Below are positions 10,965 through 21,758 of a DNA stretch of 64,000 nucleotides, piece after piece; the stretch's first letter is position 1, and each line of letters opens with the position of its first letter. The notes under the pieces were generated by a model, which had not been told where the DNA came from, made no database searches, and saw only the letters and a list, made by a program, of their open reading frames with translations. The stretch comes from Mycolicibacterium chitae. Its GTDB lineage: Bacteria > Actinomycetota > Actinomycetes > Mycobacteriales > Mycobacteriaceae. A program made the translations under genes and the position numbers. The stretch covers positions 2,852,001 through 2,916,000 of the forward strand of contig NZ_LR134355.1 in assembly GCF_900637205.1 (NCBI RefSeq), given 5' to 3'.

Positions 10965-12185
10965 CTATCCCGAGACAGCCGTGGATGCGCCGCTCGGTTC
11001 GTGTTCGGCCACCGCCCGCAGATAAGACTCGATGTTGCGGCGGGTCTCGGTCAGCGAGTCCCCGCCGAACTTCGCCAGCACCGCGCGCGCGAGCACCAGC
11101 GCCACCATCGTCTCGGCGACCACGCCGGCGGCCGGGACCGCGCAGACATCGGAGCGCTGGTGGATGGCGACGGCCTCCTCACCGGTGGCCATGTCCACGG
11201 TCGCCAGGGCGCGCGGGACGGTGGAGATCGGTTTCATCGCCGCGCGCACCCGCAGCGGCTGACCGTTGGTCATGCCGCCCTCGAGGCCGCCCGCGCGGTT
11301 GGTGCTGCGCACCACGCCGTCGGGGCCCGGGTACATCTCGTCGTGCGCCTGGCTACCGCGCCGCCGCGCGGTGGTGAATCCGTCGCCGATCTCGACGCCC
11401 TTGATGGCCTGGATGCCCATCACCGCGGCCGCGAGTTGGCTGTCGAGCCGGTTGTCCCCGCTGGTGAACGAGCCCAGCCCGATCGGCAGGCCGAGCGCCA
11501 CCACCTCGACGACCCCGCCGAGGGTGTCGCCGTCCCGCTTGGCCGCCTCGATCTCGGCGATCATGGACTGTTCGGCGTCGGCGTCGAAGGCCCGCACCGC
11601 GCTGGCGTCGATGGCCGCCAGGTCGTCGGCCTGGGGCGGGGGCCCGTCGTACGGCTGCGAGTCGCCGATCGAGATGACGTGCGAGAGCACCTCGACGCCG
11701 AGGGCCTGGCGCAGGAATTCGCGCGCCACGGTGCCGGCGGCCACCCGGGCCGCGGTCTCGCGGGCGCTGGCGCGTTCCAGCACGGGTCGGGCGTCGTCGA
11801 AGCCGTACTTGAGCATGCCGGCGTAGTCGGCGTGCCCAGGCCGCGGGCGGGTCAGCGGCGCGTTGCGCGCCCCGTCGGCCAGCGCCTCCTCGTCGACGGG
11901 ATCGGCCGCCATGACGGTTTCCCACTTCGGCCACTCGGTGTTGCCGATCTCGATGGCGACCGGGCCGCCCAGGGTGACCCCGTGGCGCACGCCCGCCAGG
12001 ACGGTCACCTGATCTTGCTCGAATTTCATTCGGGCGCCGCGGCCGTAGCCGAGGCGGCGGCGCGCCAGTTGGGCGCCGATATCGGCGGAGGTGACGCGCA
12101 CACCGGCGACCATGCCCTCCACCACGGCCACCAACGCGCGGCCGTGGGATTCACCGGCAGTGGTCCATCGCAACACGCGTCCCAT
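10965..12185 (-). CDS. aroC: Chorismate synthase
   Basis: 406 residues. The N-terminal signature [10 protein letters not shown], the R-P-G-H-A-D-Y-A-G segment near residue 120 and the family C-terminal [10 protein letters not shown] are present. It converts EPSP to chorismate with reduced FMN. It heads the aroC-aroK-aroB cluster on the minus strand, with 33 bp separating it from the prepilin-peptidase-like gene. The name aroF is used in M. tuberculosis. Confidence 0.97.
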   Translation of the reverse strand: MGRVLRWTTAGESHGRALVAVVEGMVAGVRVTSADIGAQLARRRLGYGRGARMKFEQDQVTVLAGVRHGVTLGGPVAIEIGNTEWPKWETVMAADPVDEEALADGARNAPLTRPRPGHADYAGMLKYGFDDARPVLERASARETAARVAAGTVAREFLRQALGVEVLSHVISIGDSQPYDGPPPQADDLAAIDASAVRAFDADAEQSMIAEIEAAKRDGDTLGGVVEVVALGLPIGLGSFTSGDNRLDSQLAAAVMGIQAIKGVEIGDGFTTARRRGSQAHDEMYPGPDGVVRSTNRAGGLEGGMTNGQPLRVRAAMKPISTVPRALATVDMATGEEAVAIHQRSDVCAVPAAGVVAETMVALVLARAVLAKFGGDSLTETRRNIESYLRAVAEHEPSGASTAVSG

Positions 12186-12218
12186 CTTCCCATGTGGGCG
12201 CCCGCAGACGTAATCGCG

Positions 12219-12629
12219 TCAGGCCAGGGCCACCGCGACCGCGCTGGCCGCACACATCGCCGGGCCGTGCGGCACCACCCGGCGCCGACCGAGCAGGGCC
12301 CAGCCCGCGGTCAGCAGCGGGGCCGCGCAGGCCGCCAGCGCCCACGCGTCGACCCCGAAGGCCCCGGTCAGCGCCCCCACCCCGAGCGCCAGTTTCACAT
12401 CGCCCGCGCCGAGCCCGGTCGGGGCCACCAGATGCACGAGGAGGTAACCCGCCGCCAGGGCGAGCCCGCCGGTCAGCGCCGCCGCCCCGGCGCCGCACAC
12501 CGCCGCGACCGCGACGACCGCCAATGCCCCGGGCAGGGTGAGCGCGTTGGGCAGCCGACGCTGCGCCAGGTCGTAGACCGTGAGCGCGGTCAGCCACAGC
12601 AGCGTTGCGCCGGCCAGCAGGTAGGGCAC
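12219..12629 (-). CDS. Prepilin peptidase-like A24 membrane protease
   Basis: 136 residues, almost entirely hydrophobic with about four to five membrane helices. The two catalytic Asp of the type IV prepilin peptidase family are visible: one in VYDLAQRRLPN (residue about 19) and one in GLGAGDVKLALG (GxGD, residue about 75). The N-terminal methylase domain of PilD is absent, as in actinobacterial TadV-type peptidases. No pilin or tad genes are nearby. GTG start at 12629. Confidence 0.85.
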   Translation of the reverse strand: MPYLLAGATLLWLTALTVYDLAQRRLPNALTLPGALAVVAVAAVCGAGAAALTGGLALAAGYLLVHLVAPTGLGAGDVKLALGVGALTGAFGVDAWALAACAAPLLTAGWALLGRRRVVPHGPAMCAASAVAVALA

Positions 12630-12697
12630 CTCCGCACGCTAACGCCGACCGCGGGTGGTCCGGGTGCAGCCGGACCCGAACCTGTGGACAGCCGCGA

Positions 12698-13543
12698 CTA
12701 GCCGAGTGCGGCGGCCATCTGCGCGCGCGGCGCGGGGCGGCCGGTGAACTGCTCCACCTGGGCGTAGGCCTGGTGCAGCAGCATCTGCAGACCGCTGACC
12801 ACGGTGCCGCCGGCGGCCTCGACGGCCGCGGCCAGCGGGGTGGGCCACGGGTCGTAGAGCGCGTCGAGCAGCACCGGCACCGCGGCCAGCGCACCCGCGC
12901 GTTCCGCGGCGACCTCGGCGGGCAGCGTGCTGACGGCCACCGCGGCGCCCTCGGTCTCGGCCGCCAGCGCCTCGTCGGTCAGCGGGCAGTGCCGCGCCGC
13001 CACGCCCACCCGGTCGGCCAACCTCAGCAACTCGTCGGCCCGCTCGGCGTTGCGCGCGGCGACCACGGCCTCCGCCATGCCCAGCCGGGCCAGCGCCACC
13101 ACCACGGCCGGGGCGGTGCCGCCCGAGCCCAGCAGGATCGCGCGTCCACCCGGCGCCGTCAGCACCGGTTCCAGCGCCCCCACGACGCCGTCGACGTCGG
13201 TGTTGTCGGCGCGCCAGCCGGTTTCGGTACGCACCAGCGTGTTCGCGGAGCCCACCAGCGCCGCGCGTTCGGTGTGCTCGTCAGCGAACCGCAGCGCGGC
13301 GAACTTGCCGGGCATGGTCACCGAGACCCCCACCCACTCCGGGCCGAATCCGCCGACCAGCACCGGCAATTGGGCCGCCGTGCACTCGATGCGCTCGTAG
13401 GTCCAGTCGGTCAGGCCCAGGGCACGGTAGGCGGCCAGGTGCAGCTGGGGCGAACGGGAATGCGAGATCGGCGAACCCAGCACCGCGGCGCGGCGCGGGG
13501 GCGACCCGGTCAGCGAGGCGTCAGCGGGCACTGTCGAGGACAC
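12698..13543 (-). CDS. aroE: Shikimate dehydrogenase
   Basis: 281 residues. The substrate Ser residues are in GSPISHSRSPQLHL, the catalytic Lys in MPGKFAALRF and the conserved Asp in NTDVDGVVG. The NADP loop is L-G-S-G-G-T-A-P. It reduces 3-dehydroshikimate to shikimate. The start (GTG 13543) lies 23 bp inside the end of mltG; a second GTG at 13531 is an alternative. It is thus coupled to the mltG-ruvX-alaS run rather than to the other aro genes. Confidence 0.95.
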   Translation of the reverse strand: MSSTVPADASLTGSPPRRAAVLGSPISHSRSPQLHLAAYRALGLTDWTYERIECTAAQLPVLVGGFGPEWVGVSVTMPGKFAALRFADEHTERAALVGSANTLVRTETGWRADNTDVDGVVGALEPVLTAPGGRAILLGSGGTAPAVVVALARLGMAEAVVAARNAERADELLRLADRVGVAARHCPLTDEALAAETEGAAVAVSTLPAEVAAERAGALAAVPVLLDALYDPWPTPLAAAVEAAGGTVVSGLQMLLHQAYAQVEQFTGRPAPRAQMAAALG

Positions 13544-14765
13544 CGTTGCGCCGGGCTATCTCGATGCTCGCGAGGTGCTGCTGATAATCCCGGGTGAACA
13601 GCGTGGTGCCGGACATGTCGATGGTCACGAAGTACAACCAGTCCCCCTCGGCCGGGTGGATGGCGGCCTCGATCGCGGGCTGGCCCGGCGCGGCGATCGG
13701 CGTCGCCGGCAGCCCCTCGGAGGCGTAGGTGTTCCACGGCGTGACGGTGGCGCGGTCGGCGTCGGTGGTCGCGATCTCCTGGCGATCCAGCGAGTAGTTC
13801 ACCGTCGAGTCGAACTCGAGGCGCTGCGGTTCGGCGAGCCGGTTGTAGATGACGCGGGCGACCTTCGGGAAGTCCTCCTCGGTGGATTCCTTCTGCACCA
13901 GCGAACCGACGACGAGGATGTCGTAGGGGGACATGTTCATCGCCGCGGCCGTGTCGAGCAGTCCGTCGCGGGTGTAGTGGTTGGTGCTGATGTCGATCAG
14001 ATTGGCCAAGATCTCGGTTCCCGAGGCCGACGGGTTGACGTTCCAGGTGCCGGCGGCGATCAGCCCCTCGATGCGGCGGTGGTCGTCGCCCATCGCGGCG
14101 ACCCGCTCGGCGGCCCAGTCCGGGATCCGCAGGTCGGCGGCGGGTGCGGCCGAGGCCGCGGCCTGCAGTTCCTCGACCGGCACACATTCCTGCGCACCGT
14201 TGAGTTCGACGCAGCTGGCCTTGGAGATCAGCGTGAAGATCCCGTCGGTGACCGCGTGCGTCTTCACGTCGGTGGTGTCATCGAGTTGACGGCCCTCCGG
14301 GATGGTCATCTTGCCGACGCGGTTCGCCGGGTCGGCCAGCGTGCTGACCGCCAGCGCCGCCGGGCTCTCGGTGCGGACCCGGTAGAAGCCGGGGTGGATG
14401 GCGGCGATCGCGTCGCTGTTGGCGGCGGCCTCCACGAAGACCTTCGCGGTCGCCACCACGTTGGCGTCGGCCAGCGTCTGGCCGACCGCCGTGGTCGAGT
14501 CGCCCTCGTGCACCTCGATGACGACGTCGTCGACGCCCTCACCGGTGAAGTCGGTTGGCCCGCCGGTCATCCCGTGCCACAGCTTGGAGCCCAGGAACAC
14601 CACCCCGACGGCGACCACGGTCAGCACCGCCACCGCGACGCCGGTCACCAGGCGCCGCCGGCGACGATCCCGCTCGGCGCGCACCCGCGCGGCCCGGGAC
14701 ATGCGTCGCCGCGGCGGACCGACGGCCAGCGGCTGGGCCCGTTGGGGTTCAGTGTCCTCAGTCAT
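13521..14765 (-). CDS. mltG: Endolytic murein transglycosylase MltG
   Basis: 414 residues. A basic cytoplasmic head (residues 1-37) precedes one membrane helix (about 38-58), then the LysM-like and YceG catalytic domain outside the membrane. The catalytic Glu is in the motif LVQKEST, followed by VARVIYNRL and the conserved [11 protein letters not shown]. MltG cuts nascent peptidoglycan strands. ATG at 14765 overlaps the ruvX stop by 8 bp. Confidence 0.95.
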   Translation of the reverse strand: MTEDTEPQRAQPLAVGPPRRRMSRAARVRAERDRRRRRLVTGVAVAVLTVVAVGVVFLGSKLWHGMTGGPTDFTGEGVDDVVIEVHEGDSTTAVGQTLADANVVATAKVFVEAAANSDAIAAIHPGFYRVRTESPAALAVSTLADPANRVGKMTIPEGRQLDDTTDVKTHAVTDGIFTLISKASCVELNGAQECVPVEELQAAASAAPAADLRIPDWAAERVAAMGDDHRRIEGLIAAGTWNVNPSASGTEILANLIDISTNHYTRDGLLDTAAAMNMSPYDILVVGSLVQKESTEEDFPKVARVIYNRLAEPQRLEFDSTVNYSLDRQEIATTDADRATVTPWNTYASEGLPATPIAAPGQPAIEAAIHPAEGDWLYFVTIDMSGTTLFTRDYQQHLASIEIARRNGVLDSAR

Positions 14766-15273
14766 GCGACCTCTCGGTGGGAAAATTGTTCAGTACTGTA
14801 CGTCGCTGATCGAGCCACCCCTGCAGGATCGCCACCGCGGCGGCCTGGTCGACGACGTTGCGCTGCCCTTTGGCGCGCACACCGGCCTCGCGCAACGAAC
14901 GCTGCGCCGACACCGTGGTCAGCCGCTCGTCGGCCATCCGCACCGGCACTTCCGACAGCCGCCGGTCCAGGGCGTCGGCCACCGAGATCGCGTCGTCCGC
15001 CGAGGCTCCGGCGCGGTCGGCCAGGGTGCGCGGCAGCCCGACGATCACCTCGACCACCTCGTACTCGGCGGCCAGCGCGGCCAGCCGCCCGATGTGCCGG
15101 GCGGACCTGCGGTTGTCCCGGGCGACGGTCTCCACCGGGGTGGCCAGGATGCCGTCGGGATCGCTGACCGCCACCCCGATGCGCACGGTGCCGACGTCGA
15201 CCCCGAGCCGACGTCCCCGGCCGGGGTCGTCAGCGCCAGGCCGGTCCGGTTGCCGGCTGAGGTCGGGGTCCAC
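14758..15273 (-). CDS. ruvX: Putative Holliday junction resolvase RuvX/YqgF
   Basis: 171 residues with an RNase H-like fold. The first acidic motif is [18 protein letters not shown], followed by [10 protein letters not shown] and the C-terminal DERLTT motif. Family members act as YqgF-type nucleases in recombination or pre-16S rRNA processing. It is embedded between alaS (4-bp gap) and mltG (8-bp overlap), the standard mycobacterial order. Confidence 0.93.
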   Translation of the reverse strand: MDPDLSRQPDRPGADDPGRGRRLGVDVGTVRIGVAVSDPDGILATPVETVARDNRRSARHIGRLAALAAEYEVVEVIVGLPRTLADRAGASADDAISVADALDRRLSEVPVRMADERLTTVSAQRSLREAGVRAKGQRNVVDQAAAVAILQGWLDQRRTVLNNFPTERSHD

Positions 15274-15277
15274 TCAC

Positions 15278-17980
15278 CTAAGTCCGTGCTACTTCGCCGC
15301 GCAGGGCATCGAGGGCGGCGTCGATACCGCCCGGGTTCTTTCCGGAGCCCTGGGCCAGGTCGACCTTGCCGCCACCACGCCCGTCGACGGCGGCGGACAA
15401 GGTCTTCACCAGATCGTTGGCCCGTAGCCCCAGGTCGACGGCGGCGGGGTTGGCCGCCACCACGTAGGGCACGCTCGCGTTGTCGCCCTCGGCGATCAAG
15501 GCCACCACGGCCGGATCGGTGCCCAGGGAGCCGCGGATGTCGCCGACCAGCGAGCGCAGGTCGCCCGCCGTCATCCCCGCCGACATCCGCTGTGCCACGA
15601 GCCGCACCTTACCCACGACCTCGGCGCCGGCGGCCGCATTGGCCGCCGCGGCGCGCGCGGTCGCCAGGCGCATCCGCTCGATCTCGCGCTCGGCGACCTT
15701 GAGCCGGTCGACGAGCTGGCCCACCCGCGCCGGGACCTCCTCGGAGGGCACCTTCAGCGAGGACGCCAGGCCGGCCAGCAGCGCCCGCTCCTTGGCGAGA
15801 TGCTTGAACGAGTCCAGGCCCACGTAGGCCTCCACCCGGCGGACCCCCGAGCCCACCGAGGATTCGCCCAGGATGGTCACCGGTCCGATCTGCGCGGAGC
15901 TGCGCACGTGGGTGCCACCGCACAGTTCCAGCGAGAACGGGCCGCCGATCTCGACCACCCGAACCTCGTCGGGGTAGGCCTCGCCGAACAGGGCCATCGC
16001 CCCCATCGACTTGGCCTTGTCGAGCTCGGTGTGGAACGTGTGCACCTCGTGGTCGGCCTCGACGGCCTCGTTGGTGACCAGTTCGATCTCGGCGCGCTGC
16101 TCTTCGGTCAGCGCCCCCTGCCAGTTGAAGTCGAAGCGCAGGTAGCCCGGTCGGTTCAACGAGCCGGCCTGCACGGCGTTGGGCCCGAGCACCTGCCGCA
16201 GCGCGGCGTGCACCATGTGGGTGCCCGAATGCCCCTGGGTGGCCCCGTGCCGCCACGACGGGTCGACGGCGACGGAGACCGTGTCACCCTCGACGAACTC
16301 CCCCGACTCGACGTTGACGCTGTGCACGAACAGGGTGCGGGCGATCTTCTGCACGTCGGTGACCGCGGCGCGCGCGGTCCCGCCGTGGCCGGAGATGCTG
16401 CCGACGTCGGCGATCTGACCGCCGGATTCGGCGTAGAGCGGGGTGCGGTCCACCACGATCTCCACGCGCTGCGGGGCCGCCGACTCGCCGCCGACGCGCG
16501 GCTGGTGCGCGGCGACGGGCACCCGCCGGCCGTCCACGAAGATGCCGAGAATCTTTGCCTCGGAGGTCAACTCGTCGAAGCCGGTGAACTCGGTGGGCCC
16601 GGCGTCGACGAGCTCGCGGTAGGCGGACAGGTCGGCGTGCGCGTGCTTGCGGGCGGCCGCGTCGGCCTTGGCGCGGCGGCGCTGCTCGGACATCAGCTCC
16701 CGGAAGCCCAGCTCGTCGACGGACAGCCCGGCCTCGGCGGCCATCTCCAGGGTCAGGTCGATCGGGAAGCCGTAGGTGTCGTGCAGGGTGAAGGCGTCGG
16801 TGCCGGACAGCACCGTCTTGCCGGCCTTGCGCGTCGATTCGGCGGCGTCGTCGAACAGCCGCGAACCGGCCACCAGGGTGCGATTGAACGCGGTCTCCTC
16901 GGCGACCGCGATCCGCCGGATGCGGTCGAAGTCGGAGACCAGTTCGGGGTAGGAGGGCCCCATCGCGTCGCGCACCGTGACCATCAACTCGGCCATGATC
17001 GGGTCGTCGACGCCGAGCAGTTTGGCGGCGCGGATGATGCGCCGCAGCAGGCGGCGCAGCACGTAGCCGCGGCCCTCGTTGCCGGGCGTGACGCCGTCGC
17101 CGATGATGATGGCCGCGGTGCGGCTGTGGTCGGCGATGATGCGGTACCGGACGTCGTCGACGTGGCTGCCGCGGCCGTAGCCGCGCGGCGCCCGGGCCGC
17201 GACAACGTCGATCACCGGACGCAGCAGATCGGTCTCGTAGACGTTGTCGACCCCCTGCAACAGGCAGGCGACCCGCTCCACGCCCATGCCGGTGTCGATG
17301 TTCTTGCGCGGCAGCGGACCGAGGATCTCGTAGTCGTCCTTGCTGGTGCCCTCGCCGCGCTCGTTCTGCATGAACACGAGGTTCCAGATCTCGATGTAGC
17401 GGTCCTCGTTGGCCTCCGGGCCACCCTCCACGCCGTACTCCGGACCGCGGTCGTAGTAGATCTCCGAGGACGGGCCGCACGGGCCGGGGATGCCCATCGA
17501 CCAGTAGTTGTCGGCCATCCCGCGACGCTGGATCCGCTCGGTCGGCAGGCCGGCGACCCGCTGCCACAGCTCGACGGCCTCGTCATCGTCGTAATAGACG
17601 GTGGCCCAGAGCTTCTCGGGATCCATGCCGTATCCGCCGTCCGAGACCGGGTTGGTCAGCAGCGACCAGGCCAGTTCGATGGCGCCCTGCTTGAAGTAGT
17701 CGCCGAAGGAGAAGTTCCCGGCCATCTGGAAGAACGTGTTGTGCCGGGTGGTGATGCCGACCTCGTCGATGTCGGGCGTGCGGATGCACTTCTGGACGCT
17801 GGTGGCCTTGTTCCACGGCGGGGTGCGCTGCCCGAGGAAGTACGGCACGAACTGCACCATGCCGGCGTTGACGAACAGGAGATTCGGATCGTCGAGTAGG
17901 ACCGAGGCGCTGGGCACCTCGGTGTGGCCCGCCTGCACGAAATGATCGAGGAACCGCTTCCTGATCTCGTGTGTCTGCAC
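15278..17980 (-). CDS. alaS: Alanyl-tRNA synthetase
   Basis: 900 residues. Class II catalytic core at residues 1-240 ([35 protein letters not shown]), tRNA-recognition domain, editing domain with the zinc ligands HSGTHMVH and CGGTH, and the DHHA1/glycine-rich C-terminal domain. GTG at 17980 begins the family sequence [10 protein letters not shown] and follows GGGAAG; the frame stays open further upstream to 18343 but those residues are not family-like. Confidence 0.97.
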   Translation of the reverse strand: MQTHEIRKRFLDHFVQAGHTEVPSASVLLDDPNLLFVNAGMVQFVPYFLGQRTPPWNKATSVQKCIRTPDIDEVGITTRHNTFFQMAGNFSFGDYFKQGAIELAWSLLTNPVSDGGYGMDPEKLWATVYYDDDEAVELWQRVAGLPTERIQRRGMADNYWSMGIPGPCGPSSEIYYDRGPEYGVEGGPEANEDRYIEIWNLVFMQNERGEGTSKDDYEILGPLPRKNIDTGMGVERVACLLQGVDNVYETDLLRPVIDVVAARAPRGYGRGSHVDDVRYRIIADHSRTAAIIIGDGVTPGNEGRGYVLRRLLRRIIRAAKLLGVDDPIMAELMVTVRDAMGPSYPELVSDFDRIRRIAVAEETAFNRTLVAGSRLFDDAAESTRKAGKTVLSGTDAFTLHDTYGFPIDLTLEMAAEAGLSVDELGFRELMSEQRRRAKADAAARKHAHADLSAYRELVDAGPTEFTGFDELTSEAKILGIFVDGRRVPVAAHQPRVGGESAAPQRVEIVVDRTPLYAESGGQIADVGSISGHGGTARAAVTDVQKIARTLFVHSVNVESGEFVEGDTVSVAVDPSWRHGATQGHSGTHMVHAALRQVLGPNAVQAGSLNRPGYLRFDFNWQGALTEEQRAEIELVTNEAVEADHEVHTFHTELDKAKSMGAMALFGEAYPDEVRVVEIGGPFSLELCGGTHVRSSAQIGPVTILGESSVGSGVRRVEAYVGLDSFKHLAKERALLAGLASSLKVPSEEVPARVGQLVDRLKVAEREIERMRLATARAAAANAAAGAEVVGKVRLVAQRMSAGMTAGDLRSLVGDIRGSLGTDPAVVALIAEGDNASVPYVVAANPAAVDLGLRANDLVKTLSAAVDGRGGGKVDLAQGSGKNPGGIDAALDALRGEVART

Positions 17981-18039
17981 GTCGTTACTTCCCTGTTCGC
18001 CTCGCTGAGTTGACCGTCCCACACTACCGGTCGGGCCGA

Positions 18040-18441
18040 TCAGCCAGCCACGAAGCTCAGGCGCACCGATCGCAGCGGATTGTCCCTGTTCAGATCCACC
18101 AGCACGACACTCTGCCAGGTGCCCAGCAGCGGCCTGCCGCCCTGCACCGGGATGGTGACCGACGGCGACACCAGACCGGGCAGCACGTGGTCGGCGCCGT
18201 GCCCGGGCGAGCCGTGCGAGTGCCGGTAGCGGTCGTCGCGGGGCAGCAACCGCTCCAGGGCGTCGACGAAGTCGTGGTCGGAACCCGCCCCCGTCTCGAT
18301 GATCGCGACGCCCGCGGTGGCGTGCGGGACGAACACGTTGCACAACCCGTCCGCGCCGTCGGGACAGAACGCTCGGACCTGCTCGGTGAGATCGACGATG
18401 CGCCGATCGGAGGTGTCGACGTCGAGTACCGCGGTGTCCAT
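18040..18441 (-). CDS. YjbQ family protein (UPF0047)
   Basis: 133 residues with the YjbQ fold: [17 protein letters not shown] carrying the conserved His/Thr/Glu cluster, [26 protein letters not shown] and [15 protein letters not shown]. Family members have weak thiamine-phosphate synthase activity and are of uncertain role. The ATG at 18441 gives the normal length; a GTG further upstream (18489 or 18495, preceded by GAAAGG) would add 16 to 18 residues and cannot be excluded. It lies upstream of alaS as in M. tuberculosis. Confidence 0.88.
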   Translation of the reverse strand: MDTAVLDVDTSDRRIVDLTEQVRAFCPDGADGLCNVFVPHATAGVAIIETGAGSDHDFVDALERLLPRDDRYRHSHGSPGHGADHVLPGLVSPSVTIPVQGGRPLLGTWQSVVLVDLNRDNPLRSVRLSFVAG

Positions 18442-18531
18442 CGGTTCAGCGTAGGCGGGTTTGTCCGCCCCGGCGGCGGGGTATTTCACCGGCACCTTTC
18501 GTCATCAGCCACTCCCCCGAGCGAGGTAGAC

Positions 18532-18822
18532 ATGACCATCACCGGAGTCATCACTGCAATCCTGATCGGCGCAGTCGTCGGTGTGCTGGCGCGCCTGATA
18601 CTGCCCGGAAAGCAGGCGATCGGAATCGTGCTGACCGTCCTCGTCGGCATCGTCGCGGCGCTCATCGGGACCTGGTTGGCACAGGCCATGGGCATCTCGA
18701 CGAACACCAGCGGCGTCGACTGGCTCGAGTTGCTGGTCCAGTTGGTCGTTGCGGTCATCGGCGTCGCCTTGGCCGCGGCCGTGATGGGGCGCCGTCACCG
18801 GTCGGGCGTGGTGCGGCGTTAG
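18532..18822 (+). CDS. GlsB/YeaQ/YmgE-type stress membrane protein
   Basis: 96 residues with three hydrophobic segments (residues about 3-22, 30-50 and 66-88) and the glycine-patterned [19 protein letters not shown] characteristic of transglycosylase-associated proteins. These are small inner-membrane proteins linked to envelope or acid stress; the biochemical role is unknown. ATG at 18532 with GAGGT upstream. Its TAG stop overlaps the TAA stop of the convergent rarA in the shared bases TTAG (18819-18822). Confidence 0.85.
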   Translation: MTITGVITAILIGAVVGVLARLILPGKQAIGIVLTVLVGIVAALIGTWLAQAMGISTNTSGVDWLELLVQLVVAVIGVALAAAVMGRRHRSGVVRR

Positions 18823-20180
18823 CGCCGTGTCGCCCGCCGGATGATCGCCCGCAGCCGCTCCACCCGGGGGCCGATCTCGCGTTCGGCGCCCCGGGCGGTG
18901 GGCCGGTAGTAGTCGGTCCCGACCAACTCGTCGGGCGGATACTGTTGGGCCGCAACCCCATCCGGGGCGTCGTGCGAGTACTGGTAGCCCTGCGCGTTGC
19001 CCAGTGCGGCCGCCCCCGAATAGTGTCCGTCGCGCAGGTGCGGCGGCACCGACCCCGCCTTACCGGCCTTGATGTCGGCCATCGCCGCGCCGAGGGCGGT
19101 GGTCACCGCGTTCGACTTGGGCGCGGTCGCCAGGTGCACCGTGGCGTGCGCGAGCGTCAGCTGCGCCTCCGGCATCCCGATCAGCTGCACGGTCTGCGCC
19201 GCGGCCACCGCCAGCGGCAACGCCGACGGATCGGCCATCCCGATGTCCTCGCTGGCCAGGATCATCAACCGGCGCGCGACGAACCGCGGATCCTCCCCCG
19301 CGGTGAGCATCCGGGCCAGGTAGTGCAGCGCGGCGTCGACGTCGGAACCGCGGACCGACTTGATGAACGCGCTGACCACGTCGTAGTGCTGATCGCCGTC
19401 GCGGTCGTAGCGCACGGCGGCGCGGTCCAGGGACTGCTCGACGATCTCGACGCTGACCGGGGTCCCGGCCGACTCGGCGGTCTCGGCCGCCACCTCGAGG
19501 GCGGTCAGCGCGCGCCGGGCGTCGCCGGCGGCCAGTTGCACCAGCAGCGCCACCGCGTCGTCGTCCACGGCGACCTTGCCCGCCAGGCCCCGTTCGTCGG
19601 TCATGGCGCGGCGGAGCACGGCCTCGATCCCGGCAGCGTCCAGCGGCTGCAACTGCAGGATCAGCGAGCGCGACAGCAGCGGCGCCACCACCGAGAAGGA
19701 GGGATTCTCGGTGGTCGCGGCCACAAGCAGGACGATCCGGTTCTCCACCGCGGCCAGCAAGGCGTCCTGCTGGGTCTTGGAGAACCGGTGCACCTCGTCG
19801 ATGAACAACACGGTTTGTTCGCCGTAGGCCGCGGCGCGGCGGGCGACGTCGATGACCGCGCGGACCTCCTTGACGCCGGCCGACAGCGCCGAGAGGGCCT
19901 CGAAGCGCCGCCCGGTGGCCCCCGAGATCAGCGAGGCCAGCGTCGTCTTCCCGGTGCCGGGCGGCCCATACAGGATCACCGAGGCCGCACCGGAGCCGTC
20001 GACCAGGCGACGCAACGGCGATCCCGGCTTGAGCAGGTGCTCTTGGCCCACCACTTCGTCGAGGCTCGCCGGTCGCATCCGGACCGCCAGCGGCGACCCG
20101 GGACCCGCGGCGGGCATGCCGCCGCCGGGCCCGGGCTCGCCCGGGGCCTCTCCGGGCACGTCGAACAAACCGTCGGACAC
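18819..20180 (-). CDS. rarA: Replication-associated recombination ATPase RarA/MgsA
   Basis: 453 residues. After a Gly/Pro-rich start, it has an AAA+ domain with Walker [10 protein letters not shown] (about residue 70), Walker [11 protein letters not shown] and sensor-type segment AATTENPSF. The MgsA C-terminal tetramerisation region follows ([18 protein letters not shown] and [11 protein letters not shown]). It acts at stalled replication forks. GTG at 20180 begins SDGLFDVPG as in mycobacterial relatives; the longer open frame to 20405 is not family-like. Confidence 0.95.
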   Translation of the reverse strand: MSDGLFDVPGEAPGEPGPGGGMPAAGPGSPLAVRMRPASLDEVVGQEHLLKPGSPLRRLVDGSGAASVILYGPPGTGKTTLASLISGATGRRFEALSALSAGVKEVRAVIDVARRAAAYGEQTVLFIDEVHRFSKTQQDALLAAVENRIVLLVAATTENPSFSVVAPLLSRSLILQLQPLDAAGIEAVLRRAMTDERGLAGKVAVDDDAVALLVQLAAGDARRALTALEVAAETAESAGTPVSVEIVEQSLDRAAVRYDRDGDQHYDVVSAFIKSVRGSDVDAALHYLARMLTAGEDPRFVARRLMILASEDIGMADPSALPLAVAAAQTVQLIGMPEAQLTLAHATVHLATAPKSNAVTTALGAAMADIKAGKAGSVPPHLRDGHYSGAAALGNAQGYQYSHDAPDGVAAQQYPPDELVGTDYYRPTARGAEREIGPRVERLRAIIRRATRR

Positions 20181-20302
20181 GTCCTTGTGCTTACCACGGC
20201 GTCGGGACAACTTCGACGGCCCGGATTGATCGCGGCGCGTGACCGGCACGCTCCCGAGGTGATAAACCTGTGTGCACGTCACGCCACAACCGAGGAGCCG
20301 AC

Positions 20303-20893
20303 ATGAGGTTGCGACAGCGGATCGGCCTGATCGGCGCCGCCGCGGTGCTGGCGGCGGTGGGCACCGCCGCCCCGGCCCCCGCGGAACCCTCGGTGGCGCC
20401 CCCACCCGACGGCGAGTACTCCTACAACCAGCCCGGCAAGCCCGCCGCGCACTGGAGCATGCAGTCGATCTGCGCGCAGGCCAGCGGTACCCGCGCGCAG
20501 CCGGACTACTCCGATCCCCACATCCAGACCCTCGGCTGTGTGCTCAACGTGACCAGCACGACGGACAAGCCGGCCGACGCCGAGCAGCAGTTGCTCAACG
20601 TCGCCGGCCGCGCGCGGCTGAGCAACGGCCTGTGGGCGTTCGAGTACAACCCGCCGGCGGGTCAGATCTGCCCGGATGGCCGGACCGCGCGGCTGCAGCA
20701 GAAGTTCGAGTTCAGCGAGGTCACGCTGACCGGCACACGCACCACGCTGTGGGGCGACGAATGCGGCGGCCCACCCGGGATGTCGAAGGAACCGTTCTCC
20801 CTGCAGTTCCTCGCGCCGCTGGATCCCCCGGTCGTCGACCGGTTCCCGATGAACTGCGACTATCTGGCGGGCCGGCCCAGCATCTGCTCGTAG
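20303..20893 (+). CDS. Secreted conserved hypothetical protein
   Basis: 196 residues. Signal peptide: MRLRQR, then a hydrophobic core ending A-A-P-A-P-A, with a predicted signal-peptidase cut near residue 29. The mature part contains six or so Cys (SICAQ, LGCVL, QICPD, DECGG, NCDYL, SICS), suggesting disulfides in the cell envelope. I do not recognise a named domain; similar proteins are common in mycobacteria. ATG at 20303 has GAGGAG upstream and starts the signal peptide; it is divergent from rarA. Confidence 0.75.
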   Translation: MRLRQRIGLIGAAAVLAAVGTAAPAPAEPSVAPPPDGEYSYNQPGKPAAHWSMQSICAQASGTRAQPDYSDPHIQTLGCVLNVTSTTDKPADAEQQLLNVAGRARLSNGLWAFEYNPPAGQICPDGRTARLQQKFEFSEVTLTGTRTTLWGDECGGPPGMSKEPFSLQFLAPLDPPVVDRFPMNCDYLAGRPSICS

Positions 20894-20910
20894 CGCTACG
20901 GGCTCAGCCC
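20889..20910. terminator. Palindrome/hairpin pair between convergent genes
   Basis: CGTAGCGCTACG (20889-20900, containing the stop codon of the secreted protein gene) is followed by GGGCT-C-AGCCC (20900-20910). Together they form GC-rich hairpin potential between the convergent ends. Function as terminator is inferred from position only. Confidence 0.4.
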
Positions 20911-21743
20911 GGCGCGGTGACGAAGTCGATGAGTTCCTCGACGCGTCCGATCAGCGCCGGGTCCAGGTCGTTCCAGTCGCGCACCCGCGAGCGGATGCGC
21001 TGCCAGGCGCGCGCGATGTCGGCCTGGGTGTGGTGCGGCAGCCCCAACGCCTCGCAGATGCCGTGCTTCCACTCGATGTTGCGCGGAATGGTCGGCCACT
21101 TCTCCAGCCCGAGGCGCTGCGGCTTGACGGCCTGCCAGATGTCGACGTAGGGGTGGCCGACGACCAGCGTGTGCGGTCCGCCCGGGCCGCGGGCGACCTC
21201 CGCGGCGATGCGTTCCTCTTTCGAGCCGGCGACCAGGTGGTCGACCAGCACGCCGAGCCGGCGTCCCGGCCCGGGCGCGAACTCGGCCACGACGGCCGCC
21301 AGGTCGTCGACGCCGCCGAGGTATTCGACCACCACGCCCTCGATGCGCAGGTCGTCGCCCCAGACCTGTTCGACCAGTTCGGCGTCGTGGCGGCCCTCCA
21401 CGTAGATGCGGCTGCCCAGTGCCACCCTGGCCCGTGCGCCCGGTACCGCGACCGACCCCGAGGCGGTGCGCTTGGGCGCCGCGGGCGCGGCCTTGCGCGG
21501 CGGGGTGAGGATCACCGGCGCGCCGTCGATCAGATAGCCGGGGCCGACGGGAAAACCGCGCACCTTGCCGCGGCGGTCCTCGAGGTCCATCCGGCCGTAC
21601 TCGACGCGCACCACCGCACCGACGTAGCCGGTCTCGGCGTCCTCGACCACCAGACCCAGTTCCACCGGGCGCTCGGTGGCGCGCACCTTCCGGCGCTGAT
21701 GCGGATTGCTGGCCAACACGTCCTTGCCGTAGCGGTCACTCAC
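20904..21743 (-). CDS. DUF3097 family protein
   Basis: 279 residues, typical of the actinobacterial DUF3097 family: MSDRYGKDVLASNPHQRRKV at the start, RIYVEGRHDAELVEQVWGDDLR (a Toprim-like V-E-G-x-x-D-x-x-L pattern) in the middle and GLPHHTQADIARAWQRI near the end. The Toprim-like patch (Glu in VEG, Asp in VLVDH) hints at a nucleic-acid metal site, but no function is established. It lies 15 bp downstream of the zinc metallopeptidase on the same strand. Confidence 0.85.
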   Translation of the reverse strand: MSDRYGKDVLASNPHQRRKVRATERPVELGLVVEDAETGYVGAVVRVEYGRMDLEDRRGKVRGFPVGPGYLIDGAPVILTPPRKAAPAAPKRTASGSVAVPGARARVALGSRIYVEGRHDAELVEQVWGDDLRIEGVVVEYLGGVDDLAAVVAEFAPGPGRRLGVLVDHLVAGSKEERIAAEVARGPGGPHTLVVGHPYVDIWQAVKPQRLGLEKWPTIPRNIEWKHGICEALGLPHHTQADIARAWQRIRSRVRDWNDLDPALIGRVEELIDFVTAPG

Positions 21744-21758
21744 GGCAGCGATCCTAGG

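Noticed and set aside
15800..17899. 699-codon plus-strand frame inside alaS
   Set aside because: Antisense shadow of a clear alanyl-tRNA synthetase.
17981..18343. N-terminal extension of alaS to 18343
   Set aside because: The added residues are Arg/Ala-rich and unlike any AlaS; GTG 17980 with its ribosome site gives the family start.
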